A stretch of 64,000 bases of DNA from Bacillus bingmayongensis (lineage in GTDB: Bacteria > Bacillota > Bacilli > Bacillales > Bacillaceae_G), in the NCBI RefSeq assembly GCF_000299035.1, contig NZ_AKCS01000005.1, forward strand, positions 124,001 to 188,000, read 5' to 3'. Position 1 is the stretch's first letter. Every line of letters starts with the position of its first letter. This document shows, piece after piece, positions 8,589 through 16,056 of this stretch. The translations under genes were made by a program, and so were the position numbers. Under the pieces are notes generated by a model, which did not search any database, was not told where the DNA came from, and saw nothing but the letters and a program-made list of their open reading frames with translations.

Positions 8589-9326
8589 ATGGGAAATGAA
8601 AGTAGGTTTCAAGAAAAACAACAAATTCGTCGACAACGCGGTTTTGTGAATATTGGATTAAGTTTAGTGTTATTGACAGTTGGCATGATATCTTATCAAT
8701 TATTTTTCACTACTCAAACAAAAGGAAAAGAGCATCCAGAAGAGAAAAAAGTAGCCCAAATAGCATCTAAAGAGGAGAAAAACAATAAATTAGATGATCG
8801 AGAAACAAAACAATCAGAAGAAGAATTATCAAAAGAACAAGAAAACAAAGAGATTGAAAAACAAAAATTAATAGAACAGCAAAATCAAGAAACAGAAAGC
8901 TCAAAAGTAAATGTAAAAGAACAACAGAACAATGAAAATCAAGTAAAAAAACAAGAAGAACAACAGAATAATACAATTGAAGAGCAGAAGGCTAATGAAG
9001 AGGAAATAAATAAAAATCAACCAGACAAAAATGCAGATCAAACAGAACAAAATAAGCAATGGAAGCCAATTGGTACAGAGCAAGGGACAAAACCTGCCAT
9101 GCAATTTAAAGAGGGAACGACAGATTGGAATGAGATGAAAAAAGCAATTTCCTATGCTGTTGATGTTCCTGAATCACAACTCATTTATGATTTTATCGGA
9201 AATAATGGAACGAATAAAGCTTACGGTAATGTGCGAGATAAGCAAAGCAATAAAAAATATAAAGTATATATTGATTGGGTAGAAAATAAGGGGTGGAAAC
9301 CAGTATCTGTTCAGGCTGTGAAATAA
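8589..9326 (+). CDS. YrrS family protein (DUF1510), single-pass membrane
   Basis: The 245-residue protein has a short cytoplasmic N-terminus (RQRG), one membrane segment (about residues 16-38), a long Glu/Lys/Gln-rich low-complexity linker (about 45-155), and a C-terminal DUF1510 domain with TTDWNEMKKAISYAVDV and WVENKGWKPV. This is the architecture of B. subtilis YrrS, encoded next to a penicillin-binding protein, but no PBP gene is here. The start is at 8589, eight bases after GGAGG. The linker is longer than in the usual YrrS. The domain faces outside; function is unknown. Confidence 0.8.
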   Translation: MGNESRFQEKQQIRRQRGFVNIGLSLVLLTVGMISYQLFFTTQTKGKEHPEEKKVAQIASKEEKNNKLDDRETKQSEEELSKEQENKEIEKQKLIEQQNQETESSKVNVKEQQNNENQVKKQEEQQNNTIEEQKANEEEINKNQPDKNADQTEQNKQWKPIGTEQGTKPAMQFKEGTTDWNEMKKAISYAVDVPESQLIYDFIGNNGTNKAYGNVRDKQSNKKYKVYIDWVENKGWKPVSVQAVK

Positions 9327-9378
9327 CTATAACGAACTATATTCTACTGTTTGTTTAGCAATAAATTATAACTAGTAA

Positions 9379-9421
9379 AACACTATTCTTTTTATTAAAT
9401 CAAAAGAATAGTGTTTTTTCT
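9379..9421 (+). terminator. Terminator after the YrrS-like gene
   Basis: AAACACTATTCTTTT pairs with AAAAGAATAGTGTTTT, ending in TTTTTT. Confidence 0.75.
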
Positions 9422-9527
9422 GTTCAGTTTTTCTTTTAAAATGTAATAAATGTTTAATGTTTTTGTATATCCAACAAAAAACAATGAATATAATTTTTAT
9501 TATTATAGTATGGAATTGGAGGATAAT

Positions 9528-9983
9528 ATGGAGATTATTCTCATTATTTTTATCGTAATTTTAATACAAAGAAAAGAATGGAAAGTAAAAAAAAATCGAC
9601 TTTGGTTCGTTCCAGCTTTACTTCTATACGTTACGAGTCAATCGATTATGAATATGAAATCGATCACTTTATGGGAAAGTGTAATCTTTCTTTCCAATTT
9701 CTCAATTGGTTTAGGTATCGGTGTTATAAGGGGAAGAGTATTAACCTTTCGATTAGATAGTGAAACAGGAAATGTGTTACGAAAAGGAACTTGGCTAAGC
9801 ACTATTATTTTATTGTCTATTTTAATTGCAAAACTTTTTATTAAGCAAAGTGTGTTTTCTAATAGTACACAGTATACATTAAACGTACTAACAAATACTT
9901 TTTTATGTATGACACTTGGTACCGCTATTAGTAGAAGCTATTATATATGGAGGAAATATCGAGAATTAACAAATGAGATATAA
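9528..9983 (+). CDS. Membrane protein, possibly CcdC/DUF1453-like
   Basis: The 151-residue protein has four or five hydrophobic segments with a soluble loop IRGRVLTFRLDSETGNVLRK between segments two and three. That RGR plus D-x2-G-x-V pattern resembles DUF1453/CcdC-like proteins, but I am not sure of the family. The start is at 9528 because TTGGAGGAT precedes it; upstream readings from 9450 lack a site. No partner genes for cytochrome c assembly are nearby. Confidence 0.55.
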   Translation: MEIILIIFIVILIQRKEWKVKKNRLWFVPALLLYVTSQSIMNMKSITLWESVIFLSNFSIGLGIGVIRGRVLTFRLDSETGNVLRKGTWLSTIILLSILIAKLFIKQSVFSNSTQYTLNVLTNTFLCMTLGTAISRSYYIWRKYRELTNEI

Positions 9984-10060
9984 AAATATATCATTCCATG
10001 ATTAGTAAATATTAAAATGGAGATACTAATATACATTGAATGCATATGACAAGGGATGAT

Positions 10061-10570
10061 ATGATGATTTATATATATACTGACTTTGGCGGAACACATA
10101 CAACTTCACTTGCAGCAGCATACCATTTAAATAAACTTCCAACCAATCGAAGGCTGACTAAAGAAGAAATTTTAAATGTGGACTATTTTAATAAACTCAA
10201 AACTTCCGATATGGGAAAAATCATTTTTCGCGGGCGAGATGAAGAAGGAAATCCGGTTTACACAGTAGGGCACGGGACATGCAAGATAGTTGTTCCAGCT
10301 ATGAAAAATTTAGGGGAGATTCTTCAACATCAATATCAAAACAATGAAAAAATCATTTTTTCAAATACATCACCAACAGTTCCGCTTCCTATGACGTTAG
10401 GGGGATTGTTTTCAAGAAGGTTGCATATTGATTTTATTGGTGTTCCATTACTTGTATGGGGAGCGAAATTGTGTTGTGATAATATACAACGACTTGTTAG
10501 TTATACAAAAGAGGCTGGAAGAATGACTAACGATTATGTTGTTATTTTAGATAATGAGACTTTCAAATAA
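10061..10570 (+). CDS. DUF3189 family protein
   Basis: The 169-residue protein begins MMIYIYTDFGGTHTTSLAAA, the conserved opening of DUF3189, where GGTHTT looks like a nucleotide- or metal-binding loop. HGTCKIV and LPMTLGGLFSRRL are also family blocks. Starts at 10061 or 10064 fit AAGGG equally well. The function of the family is unknown. It shares a bidirectional terminator with the convergent gene that follows. Confidence 0.75.
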   Translation: MMIYIYTDFGGTHTTSLAAAYHLNKLPTNRRLTKEEILNVDYFNKLKTSDMGKIIFRGRDEEGNPVYTVGHGTCKIVVPAMKNLGEILQHQYQNNEKIIFSNTSPTVPLPMTLGGLFSRRLHIDFIGVPLLVWGAKLCCDNIQRLVSYTKEAGRMTNDYVVILDNETFK

Positions 10571-10604
10571 AAAATGCAGGATTGCAATATATCCTGCATT
10601 TTTT
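10571..10604. terminator. Bidirectional terminator between convergent genes
   Basis: AAAAAATGCAGGAT and ATCCTGCATTTTTT form a symmetrical hairpin with A- and T-runs on both sides. Confidence 0.85.
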
Positions 10605-11303
10605 CTATATCAACTCGACTTTTTTTCGAATGACAATCTTATCAATCTCGTCTTCTTCATCACCAATATATAAGCCACGTTCTTTTAAATATGTTTCAAA
10701 ATATAAATCTGCTTCTGCACGTTCATCATAAGGTTTTACAGATAAAACAAACCCTAATTTATTTTGTTCCTCTAAATGCGAAGTAGAGATATAAGCCGGA
10801 GTATTATGACGTAAAAAAAGCTCCTTAACAGGAATTATCATATCCTTCATTAGTTTTGATAGCATGCTCATTTCAAAATCAAAGTTAAATCGTTCAATAC
10901 TAGATAGATCAGCAAATACAACCCCGATAAAGCCGGTATTAAATACTTCTTGAAATTCGGCGTCTTGATTGTCGTAAAAATTCTTTTCGATTAAGTAGTT
11001 TTTAAAATAAGCAACACCATCAGCTTGTTCGAAAGGCTTTGTTGAAAGAACAAAGCCGATTTTTTTTTGTTTATGTAAATACACACAAGACATATGTGCA
11101 GATATATTATGCTCTTTAAATAAAGAACTTGTTGCTCCTGCAAGACCATCTAATACATGATGGACAATTTGTAACTTTTTACGGGCGAAATAATAGGATT
11201 TTTTTTGTAGTTCCAATGTATCAATAAACACAGAACCGATAAAGCCTGTATTTGAGATAGTAGGTGTATGCTTTTTTCTTCCTCTGCGCTTGTTTTGAGC
11301 CAT
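10605..11303 (-). CDS. Uncharacterised protein with two internal repeats
   Basis: The 232-residue protein is built from two homologous halves. Each starts with NTGFIG(S/V)VF(I/A)D, contains SxLF or ELF plus HN(I/T), and ends with K(I/L)GFVLSxKP(F/Y). The first spans roughly residues 17-110 and the second 122-215. A basic N-terminus (NKRRGRKKH) precedes them. No signal peptide or membrane segment is seen, and I do not recognise the family. The start at 11303 has AAGGG 12 bases upstream; the ATG at 11315 is too close to that site. A near-consensus LexA box lies 40 bases upstream, suggesting DNA-damage control. Confidence 0.6.
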   Translation of the reverse strand: MAQNKRRGRKKHTPTISNTGFIGSVFIDTLELQKKSYYFARKKLQIVHHVLDGLAGATSSLFKEHNISAHMSCVYLHKQKKIGFVLSTKPFEQADGVAYFKNYLIEKNFYDNQDAEFQEVFNTGFIGVVFADLSSIERFNFDFEMSMLSKLMKDMIIPVKELFLRHNTPAYISTSHLEEQNKLGFVLSVKPYDERAEADLYFETYLKERGLYIGDEEDEIDKIVIRKKVELI

Positions 11304-11341
11304 TGTAAAAATCATCCCTTCAAGTACGATTGAAATAAAAA

Positions 11342-11355
11342 AGAACGTTTGTTCG
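11342..11355 (-). promoter_or_regulatory. Putative LexA (DinR) operator
   Basis: On the minus strand the site reads CGAACAAACGTTCT, matching 13 of 14 positions of the Bacillus consensus CGAACRNRYGTTYC. It lies just downstream of an AT-rich -10-like TATAAAT and upstream of the duplicated-domain gene. Confidence 0.6.
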
Positions 11356-11414
11356 TATATTTATATTTTACTATTTAATCGCTATAAAGTAAAGGGATTT
11401 TAACCAAAAAACAA

Positions 11415-11445
11415 TAAAAAAGACACCTTTTAAAAGGTGTCTTTA
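11415..11445. terminator. Hairpin terminator
   Basis: AAAAAAGACACCTTTT pairs with AAAAGGTGTCTTT. It can serve the small minus-strand gene at 11491. Confidence 0.65.
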
Positions 11446-11490
11446 ACGTGATAGGGAACAGGTTTCAACCCACTTTATTTGTAATTTATA

Positions 11491-11595
11491 TTATGAAACA
11501 GAGACAAGTTCTTCTGCATCGTCTACATCTAAATGACAATCCATTGTACGTACATCTTGATCTTCATGACTTCCGAAATAAATAGTAATTTTCAT
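11491..11595 (-). CDS. Small acidic protein, 34 aa
   Basis: The ATG at 11595 follows AAAGGAGCG. The product begins MKITIYFGSHEDQDVRTMDC and is acidic, with a beta-strand-like N-terminus and no membrane segment. A clear promoter and a 12-bp palindrome sit upstream, so it is very likely expressed. It is too short to assign a family; a peptide regulator is possible but unproven. Confidence 0.55.
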   Translation of the reverse strand: MKITIYFGSHEDQDVRTMDCHLDVDDAEELVSVS

Positions 11596-11631
11596 ATGTA
11601 TCGCTCCTTTATTCTAGGAATACCTAAAATA

Positions 11632-11682
11632 ATTACTAGTAATGTTACTGCCTATTATATACCACTTTTTCCATTTCGACAA
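11632..11682 (-). promoter_or_regulatory. Promoter with palindromic operator for the 34-aa gene
   Basis: On the minus strand TTGTCG (11682-11677) and TATAAT (11659-11654) are 17 bases apart. The perfect palindrome ATTACTAGTAAT at 11632-11643 lies about where transcription begins, a typical repressor position. Confidence 0.6.
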
Positions 11683-11706
11683 TCTTATCCAGTTTATAAT
11701 TTTATT

Positions 11707-11735
11707 TTGTAAATATTAAGAATTTTTGTTACGAT
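11707..11735 (+). promoter_or_regulatory. Likely sigma-A promoter of the leader/MFS unit
   Basis: TTGTAA at 11707-11712 and TACGAT at 11730-11735 are 17 bases apart, about 30 bases upstream of the leader ORF. Confidence 0.5.
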
Positions 11736-11765
11736 GCTCTTAATTAAATGTAAGGAGGAATTAGC

Positions 11766-11822
11766 ATGTTAGAAACTTTAAAAACATTCTCAAATGAAGG
11801 AAGAGGAGTGAAAGGCATTTAA
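11766..11822 (+). CDS. Leader peptide, 18 aa, upstream of MFS
   Basis: The frame MLETLKTFSNEGRGVKGI has an excellent AAGGAGG site seven bases before the ATG. It is followed within 60 bases by the MFS start. Codons 12-15 form the 5' arm of a hairpin whose 3' arm can instead pair with the MFS Shine-Dalgarno region. The length, position and overlap match leader peptides of translational attenuators such as those before erm and cat genes. No canonical arrest motif is recognisable. Confidence 0.65.
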   Translation: MLETLKTFSNEGRGVKGI

Positions 11823-11875
11823 GCTAACTTAACACTCCTGCTTCCGCAAAGAATATAAAAATTGGAAAGTAGGAG
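11799..11875 (+). promoter_or_regulatory. Translational attenuator: two mutually exclusive hairpins
   Basis: Segment 1 (11799-11810, GGAAGAGGAGTG) pairs with segment 2 (11833-11845, CACTCCTGCTTCC) through 12 base pairs with one bulge. Segment 3 (11864-11875, GGAAAGTAGGAG), which contains the MFS ribosome binding site, is a near copy of segment 1. It pairs with the same segment 2 through 11 base pairs with one bulge. Only one pairing can exist at a time. There is no T-run, so control would act on translation, not termination. Confidence 0.65.
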
Positions 11876-11880
11876 AACGT

Positions 11881-13086
11881 TTGAATAAGTATACGCTGGC
11901 AAATCATAATATTTCTATTTTATTTTGGGTCCATTTTTTTGGAACAATTAGCTTTTTACAAGCCGTTATGACATTGTTTTATGTAGAAAGAGGATTAACT
12001 CCTTCAAATATTTTCATTATATTAATGTGCTGGAGTGGAGCGGTTCTAATTGGAGAAGTACCAGCAGGCGTTTTTGCAGATCGTTTCGGTTTAAAACTCT
12101 CTTTTATAACAGGTGCTTGCATAAAGATTATAAGTATTTCTATTTTGTTCTTTGCCGATAATATATGGCTATTTTGTTTATATAGCTTATTAAATGGTTT
12201 ATCAGTCACTTTCTTCTCAGGTGCTGATGAAGCTTTAATATATGAATCTTTAAAAGAAACAAATGAAGAACATCTTATGGATAAAGCTATGGGCAAAATT
12301 CAATCAGCGAGCTTTATTTCAATGTTGATTGCCGTGATTTTTGGATCTTATTTTGCTAAAGATTTAAAGGAAGAGCAATTTCTAATTTTAATTACACTTG
12401 GATTGCTATTCCATTTCGTTGAATTGATTTTACTTCTATTCATAAAAAATCCGGCGGCGGGATTTGAATATAATGAGTCGTCGTATTCACAAGTGGTTGA
12501 TGGAATAAAAGTTATTCAAAAAGCACCACAATTACTCATCATGTTCTTAAATATATCACTTGTATTTATTCCAGCAAGTGCTGTTTTTGACAACTATGAT
12601 CAACTACTTTTAAAAAATGCAGGAGTTCCCGTTTTTGCTATTGGTATATTGTATGCAGTTGCTGCAATAGGCGGATATTTTGCATCCATTTCTATAGGAT
12701 GGTTAACCCAAAAATTCTCTCGTATATTTTTATTGAATTTTTCAGGCGCATTAGCTGTCGGAGGTTTACTATTAGCAGCGTGCTTTGGAAATACGTTATG
12801 GATCGTCTTAGGTGCATTTATTATATTACGATTTGTAAGAGCAATAAGATATCCGATTTATTCACAGCTGAGTAATGATATAATTCCATCACATGTACGC
12901 GCAACAACAATTTCATTGTTATCAGTACTTGATTCTGTGCTGGATTTAATTATTTTTGGTACGTTATCTTTACTTGCTGTATACGGATTACCTGTTATGT
13001 TTATTGGATGTGCTATAATTGTACTAATAGGTTCTTGCTTACCAATTAAAGGTATAAGGGAAGTACCTAAAAATATTGAATTGTAA
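11881..13086 (+). CDS. MFS transporter behind an attenuator
   Basis: The 401-residue protein has about twelve hydrophobic segments and the MFS signature GVFADRFGLKLSF (about residues 63-75). DEALIYESLKE follows segment 4. It begins with TTG seven bases after AGGAG. The fold suggests proton-driven efflux of a drug-like compound. The leader peptide and hairpins upstream favour an antibiotic that acts on the ribosome, but the substrate cannot be named. It is monocistronic with its own terminator. Confidence 0.82.
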   Translation: MNKYTLANHNISILFWVHFFGTISFLQAVMTLFYVERGLTPSNIFIILMCWSGAVLIGEVPAGVFADRFGLKLSFITGACIKIISISILFFADNIWLFCLYSLLNGLSVTFFSGADEALIYESLKETNEEHLMDKAMGKIQSASFISMLIAVIFGSYFAKDLKEEQFLILITLGLLFHFVELILLLFIKNPAAGFEYNESSYSQVVDGIKVIQKAPQLLIMFLNISLVFIPASAVFDNYDQLLLKNAGVPVFAIGILYAVAAIGGYFASISIGWLTQKFSRIFLLNFSGALAVGGLLLAACFGNTLWIVLGAFIILRFVRAIRYPIYSQLSNDIIPSHVRATTISLLSVLDSVLDLIIFGTLSLLAVYGLPVMFIGCAIIVLIGSCLPIKGIREVPKNIEL

Positions 13087-13100
13087 ATCGTATTAAATAG

Positions 13101-13147
13101 ACCATCCTTTAAGGTATATTCAAACCTTAAAGGATGGTTATTTTTTA
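13101..13147 (+). terminator. Terminator after the MFS gene
   Basis: ACCATCCTTTAAGGT pairs with ACCTTAAAGGATGGT, followed by a T-rich stretch. Confidence 0.8.
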
Positions 13148-13288
13148 TCAAAACATAAGCTATGCAATTATCCATTATATAGACTGCATACTTTTGTTAC
13201 AAAACCTTAATAACATATTTATACGCACTTAAATTTTACCGTGTAATATATATAAATAGAGTACAAAACTAGGAGTTAAAATATTACT

Positions 13289-14184
13289 ATGAAAAAAGCA
13301 TTTTTTACTACGACCATTTGCTTCTTGATAGGAATAAGCATCGCCATTCTACAGCAAATAAATGAAAAAAAGTATACAAAAGCTAAGAATCAATCAAGTA
13401 ACGTAATAACTATTTCTCATAGAGGAGCATCCGCATATGCTCCAGAACATACAATACCAGCCTACAAATTAGGCCAACAATTAAAAGGGGATTATATAGA
13501 AATAGATCTTCAAATGACAAAAGATGGGCACTTAATTGCTATGCATGATGAAACATTAAATCGAACAACAAATGGATTAGGACTTGTTAAAGATCATACA
13601 TTAGAAGAAATAAAAAGACTTGATGCTGGTAGCTTTTTAATAAAAAATATCCTAATTTAGCAAAAGGAGAATTTAAGGACGTAAAAGTACCAACACTTGA
13701 AGAAGTTATTCAAACGTTTGGACATGATGCTCGTTATTATATCGAGACAAAATCACCAGAGGACTATCCCGGAATGGAGGAAAAACTGTTAGAAACACTT
13801 AATCGATACCAATTAAGTGATCCGACCATTGTAAAAGAAAAGGTAATTATACAGTCATTTAGTAAAGAAAGCTTAGAAAAAATTCATAGTCTAAATTCTA
13901 GTATTCCTCTGGTACAACTATTAACGTATAAAAAAGCAGCAGGACTGACAAATACAGAATTAGAAGATTATAAAAGTTACTGCATCGGTTTAGGAATGAA
14001 TTATAAAGCACTTGATGCTGAAGTTATTCAAAAGATACATAATCAAGGGTTAAAAGTTCATCCATTTACAGTGGATAAAGAGGAAGATATGGAAAAATTG
14101 ATTGGATGGGGTGTAAATGGCATGTTTACAAATTATCCGGATCGTTTACAGTATGTAATTTCAAGATTTTATAAAAAATATTAA
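13289..14184 (+). pseudogene. Glycerophosphodiester phosphodiesterase, frameshifted
   Basis: The first frame carries a membrane anchor (residues 5-22) and the GDPD start [24 protein letters not shown] and [12 protein letters not shown], with catalytic His and metal-binding Glu-Asp. It stops at 13660. The next frame resumes immediately with [17 protein letters not shown] (catalytic Glu and Lys) and VHPFTVDKEEDM, and reaches 14184. A single missing T in the T-run at 13634-13638 (AGCTTTTTAAT, expected six T) restores one protein of about 297 residues. This is either a very recent loss or a sequencing error. The intact enzyme would hydrolyse glycerophosphodiesters outside the membrane. Confidence 0.85.
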
Positions 14185-14185
14185 T

Positions 14186-14223
14186 AAAAATGCCATATTA
14201 AAATTATAATATGGCATTTTTAT
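14186..14223 (+). terminator. Terminator after GDPD
   Basis: AAAAATGCCATATTA pairs with TAATATGGCATTTTT. Confidence 0.8.
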
Positions 14224-14253
14224 TTCAGTTTTGTTCCTCAATAATGGAATAGA

Positions 14254-14283
14254 TTAACATAAATTCAAAAAATATATTATAAT
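14254..14283 (+). promoter_or_regulatory. Sigma-A promoter of the leader/esterase unit
   Basis: TTAACA at 14254-14259 and a perfect TATAAT at 14278-14283 are 18 bases apart. This places the transcript start near 14290 and gives a leader RNA of about 180 bases. Confidence 0.65.
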
Positions 14284-14334
14284 AAATAGTGGGCTAAAAC
14301 CCCTTATTCATTTCTTATAAGGAGAGTGCTTATC

Positions 14335-14364
14335 ATGATTATTAAGTTCATTCGTTTCCGTTAA
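14335..14364 (+). CDS. Leader peptide MIIKFIRFR with macrolide-arrest motif
   Basis: A nine-codon frame has AAGGAGAG upstream and ends Arg-Phe-Arg-stop. Arg/Lys-X-Arg/Lys (+X+) is the best documented macrolide-dependent ribosome arrest pattern, as RLR in the ErmD leader. With Phe8 in the P site and Arg9 in the A site, the leading edge of a stalled ribosome would reach about 14371-14374. That overlaps the 5' arm of the terminator at 14368-14375. The ATAAGG part of the leader ribosome binding site can itself pair with CCTTAT at about 14302. Confidence 0.7.
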   Translation: MIIKFIRFR

Positions 14365-14367
14365 TTT

Positions 14368-14436
14368 AAGGTACATTACATTTATACTCATTCATTTTTT
14401 TAGTGAATTTTGGGTTGTTTGGGTGTACCTTTTTTA
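14368..14436 (+). terminator. Attenuator terminator upstream of the hydrolase
   Basis: AAGGTACA (14368-14375) pairs with TGTACCTT (14424-14431), followed by T and A runs. An inner hairpin ACTCATTCA / TGAATTTTGGGT extends the structure. The 5' arm begins four bases after the leader stop codon, so a ribosome held on the last codons would block it and let transcription continue into the hydrolase gene. Confidence 0.65.
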
Positions 14437-14471
14437 AAATGACCAAATTCGAATGAAATGAGGAATGAATC

Positions 14472-15326
14472 ATGAATGAAAAGATAAATAAAATTAATGG
14501 AATTGATATATGCACAGAGAGTTTTGGAAACCCCAATCATCCAGCGATTTTACTGATTATGGGCGCAATGTGTTCAATGGTTTACTGGGATGAAGAATTC
14601 TGCCAAAGGTTAGCCGATAAAGGGTTATATGTTATTCGATACGATCATCGTGATGTTGGCCGTTCTGTTACCTACGAGCCAGGAAGTTCTCAGTATACTG
14701 TGGTAGACATGGCGGATGATGCTGTTGGAGTGCTCGATGCATACGATATTAATCAAGCACATATTGTTGGCATGTCTTTGGGAGGTATGATTTCTCAAAT
14801 TATCGCAGTAAGGCACCCTCAAAGAGTTCTAACGATGACTTTGATTGCATCAAGTATTTATGGGTCTGATGAGAACAATCGAAATTTACCTCCAATGGAT
14901 GAAAAAATTCTTGCTTATCATGCGAATAGAAGTAATTTGGATTGGACAGATAACGAATCTGTTGTGAATTATTTAGTTAGAGGATCAGCATTACTATGTG
15001 GGCTAAAGCATAAATTTGATGAACAAAGAGTTACGAACCAGGTAACAAAAGAAGTAAAACGAGCAAATAATCTACTCAGTATGTTTAATCATGCACTGCT
15101 TAAAGGTGATGATTACTATGAGGGGAAATTAAAAGAAATAAATATACCTGCGCTAGTTATTCATGGCACAGAAGATACGGTACTTCCGTATGAGCATGCT
15201 TTGGCTCTTGTTAATGAAATTCCTAATGCATCGTTACTACCACTAGAGGGAACCGGTCATGAAATTCATTTCGACGATTGGGCTAATATGATTAACGCTA
15301 TATTGGAACACACTTCAAGAGTATAA
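14472..15326 (+). CDS. Alpha/beta hydrolase resembling macrolide esterases
   Basis: The 284-residue protein is a complete cytoplasmic alpha/beta hydrolase. GAMCSMVYW supplies the oxyanion-hole region, GMSLGG the nucleophile Ser102, HGTEDTVLP Asp235, and GTGHEIH His263. YDHRDVGRS and VLDAYDINQAHIVG are typical of the RdmC/EstT-like branch, which includes serine macrolide esterases of the EstT type. Cyclising this assignment on the upstream leader would be unsafe, but the RFR leader and attenuator independently point to macrolide induction. The ATG follows GAGG. It could instead be another carboxylesterase or haloperoxidase-like enzyme. Confidence 0.75.
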   Translation: MNEKINKINGIDICTESFGNPNHPAILLIMGAMCSMVYWDEEFCQRLADKGLYVIRYDHRDVGRSVTYEPGSSQYTVVDMADDAVGVLDAYDINQAHIVGMSLGGMISQIIAVRHPQRVLTMTLIASSIYGSDENNRNLPPMDEKILAYHANRSNLDWTDNESVVNYLVRGSALLCGLKHKFDEQRVTNQVTKEVKRANNLLSMFNHALLKGDDYYEGKLKEINIPALVIHGTEDTVLPYEHALALVNEIPNASLLPLEGTGHEIHFDDWANMINAILEHTSRV

Positions 15327-15344
15327 GCATTATAAAATCAATAC

Positions 15345-15384
15345 AGACAATCTAAGAAAGTTTGCTACTTTTTTAGATTGTCTA
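15345..15384 (+). terminator. Hairpin after the hydrolase gene
   Basis: AGACAATCTAA pairs with TTAGATTGTCT. There is no T-run right after it, so termination strength is uncertain. Confidence 0.4.
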
Positions 15385-15404
15385 TTCAAAACCAACACAA
15401 AATA

Positions 15405-15439
15405 AAAAAAGAACCCAGATAATATCTGGATTCTTTTTT
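15405..15439. terminator. Bidirectional terminator
   Basis: AAAAAAAGAACCCAGAT pairs with ATCTGGATTCTTTTTT between the convergent hydrolase and DUF2306-like genes. Confidence 0.7.
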
Positions 15440-15512
15440 ACTTCACTTTACTCATCCATTTTTATTGAATAATCAATAGCGATTCTACTTTTTCAGAGAT
15501 TAATAATGCTTT

Positions 15513-15980
15513 TTACTCGTTTGTATGTTTCTTATATTTTTTTACTACATTTATTATAAGTGGGGCACCGATCAATGTAGGTAAAAACCAAAACCATAGT
15601 TTAGGAAGTAAATTTAAAATCGGTATAGAATTCCCTATGTTCACTAGAAGAGCTGTTACAGCACCTATATATGAACCTAGCATACCTCTAATGTGATGGT
15701 GAATCCAATTTTTCCAGCGTGTCTTTCTCGCAAGGTAGCCATAAATAGCAAATGAGTAAGAAAAAAGTGCGACATAAAACAAATAAGCAATCTCATTCCA
15801 ATGTAAAATAGATAAGATAACTGCAGTAATGAATACTACAACATAAGATGCGTGGTAAATTTCACCCCATTCTGTATGAGTTCCTTTTCTCTTTTTTACA
15901 GACATTGCGATCGCTCCTGAAATTAAACAAATGGTTCCAAATAAAATATGAATTATTAAAAGTATGTGAAAGATATCCAA
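15513..15980 (-). CDS. Membrane protein, DUF2306-like
   Basis: The 155-residue protein has four membrane segments. The first two helices contain HILFGTICLISGAIAM and, after a KKRKGTHTEWGEIYH loop, a second segment. This His-rich pattern is like DUF2306 and related heme-protein-like membrane families. The start is TTG at 15980 with GGAGG upstream. No partner is evident and the function is unknown. Confidence 0.6.
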   Translation of the reverse strand: MDIFHILLIIHILFGTICLISGAIAMSVKKRKGTHTEWGEIYHASYVVVFITAVILSILHWNEIAYLFYVALFSYSFAIYGYLARKTRWKNWIHHHIRGMLGSYIGAVTALLVNIGNSIPILNLLPKLWFWFLPTLIGAPLIINVVKKYKKHTNE

Positions 15981-16056
15981 TAAATTTCCTCCTTTGTCAT
16001 TTTAATATTTTTGATTTAAAATATAGCCTTGATTCGACTTAATATATTGAAATTAA

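Noticed and set aside
8767-9104. Hydrophobic minus-strand frames opposite the YrrS-like gene
   Set aside because: They are the antisense of the Glu/Lys/Gln-rich linker and have no start signals.
11833-11880. Intrinsic terminator before the MFS gene at 11881
   Set aside because: The hairpins have no T-run; the Shine-Dalgarno overlap points to translational control instead.
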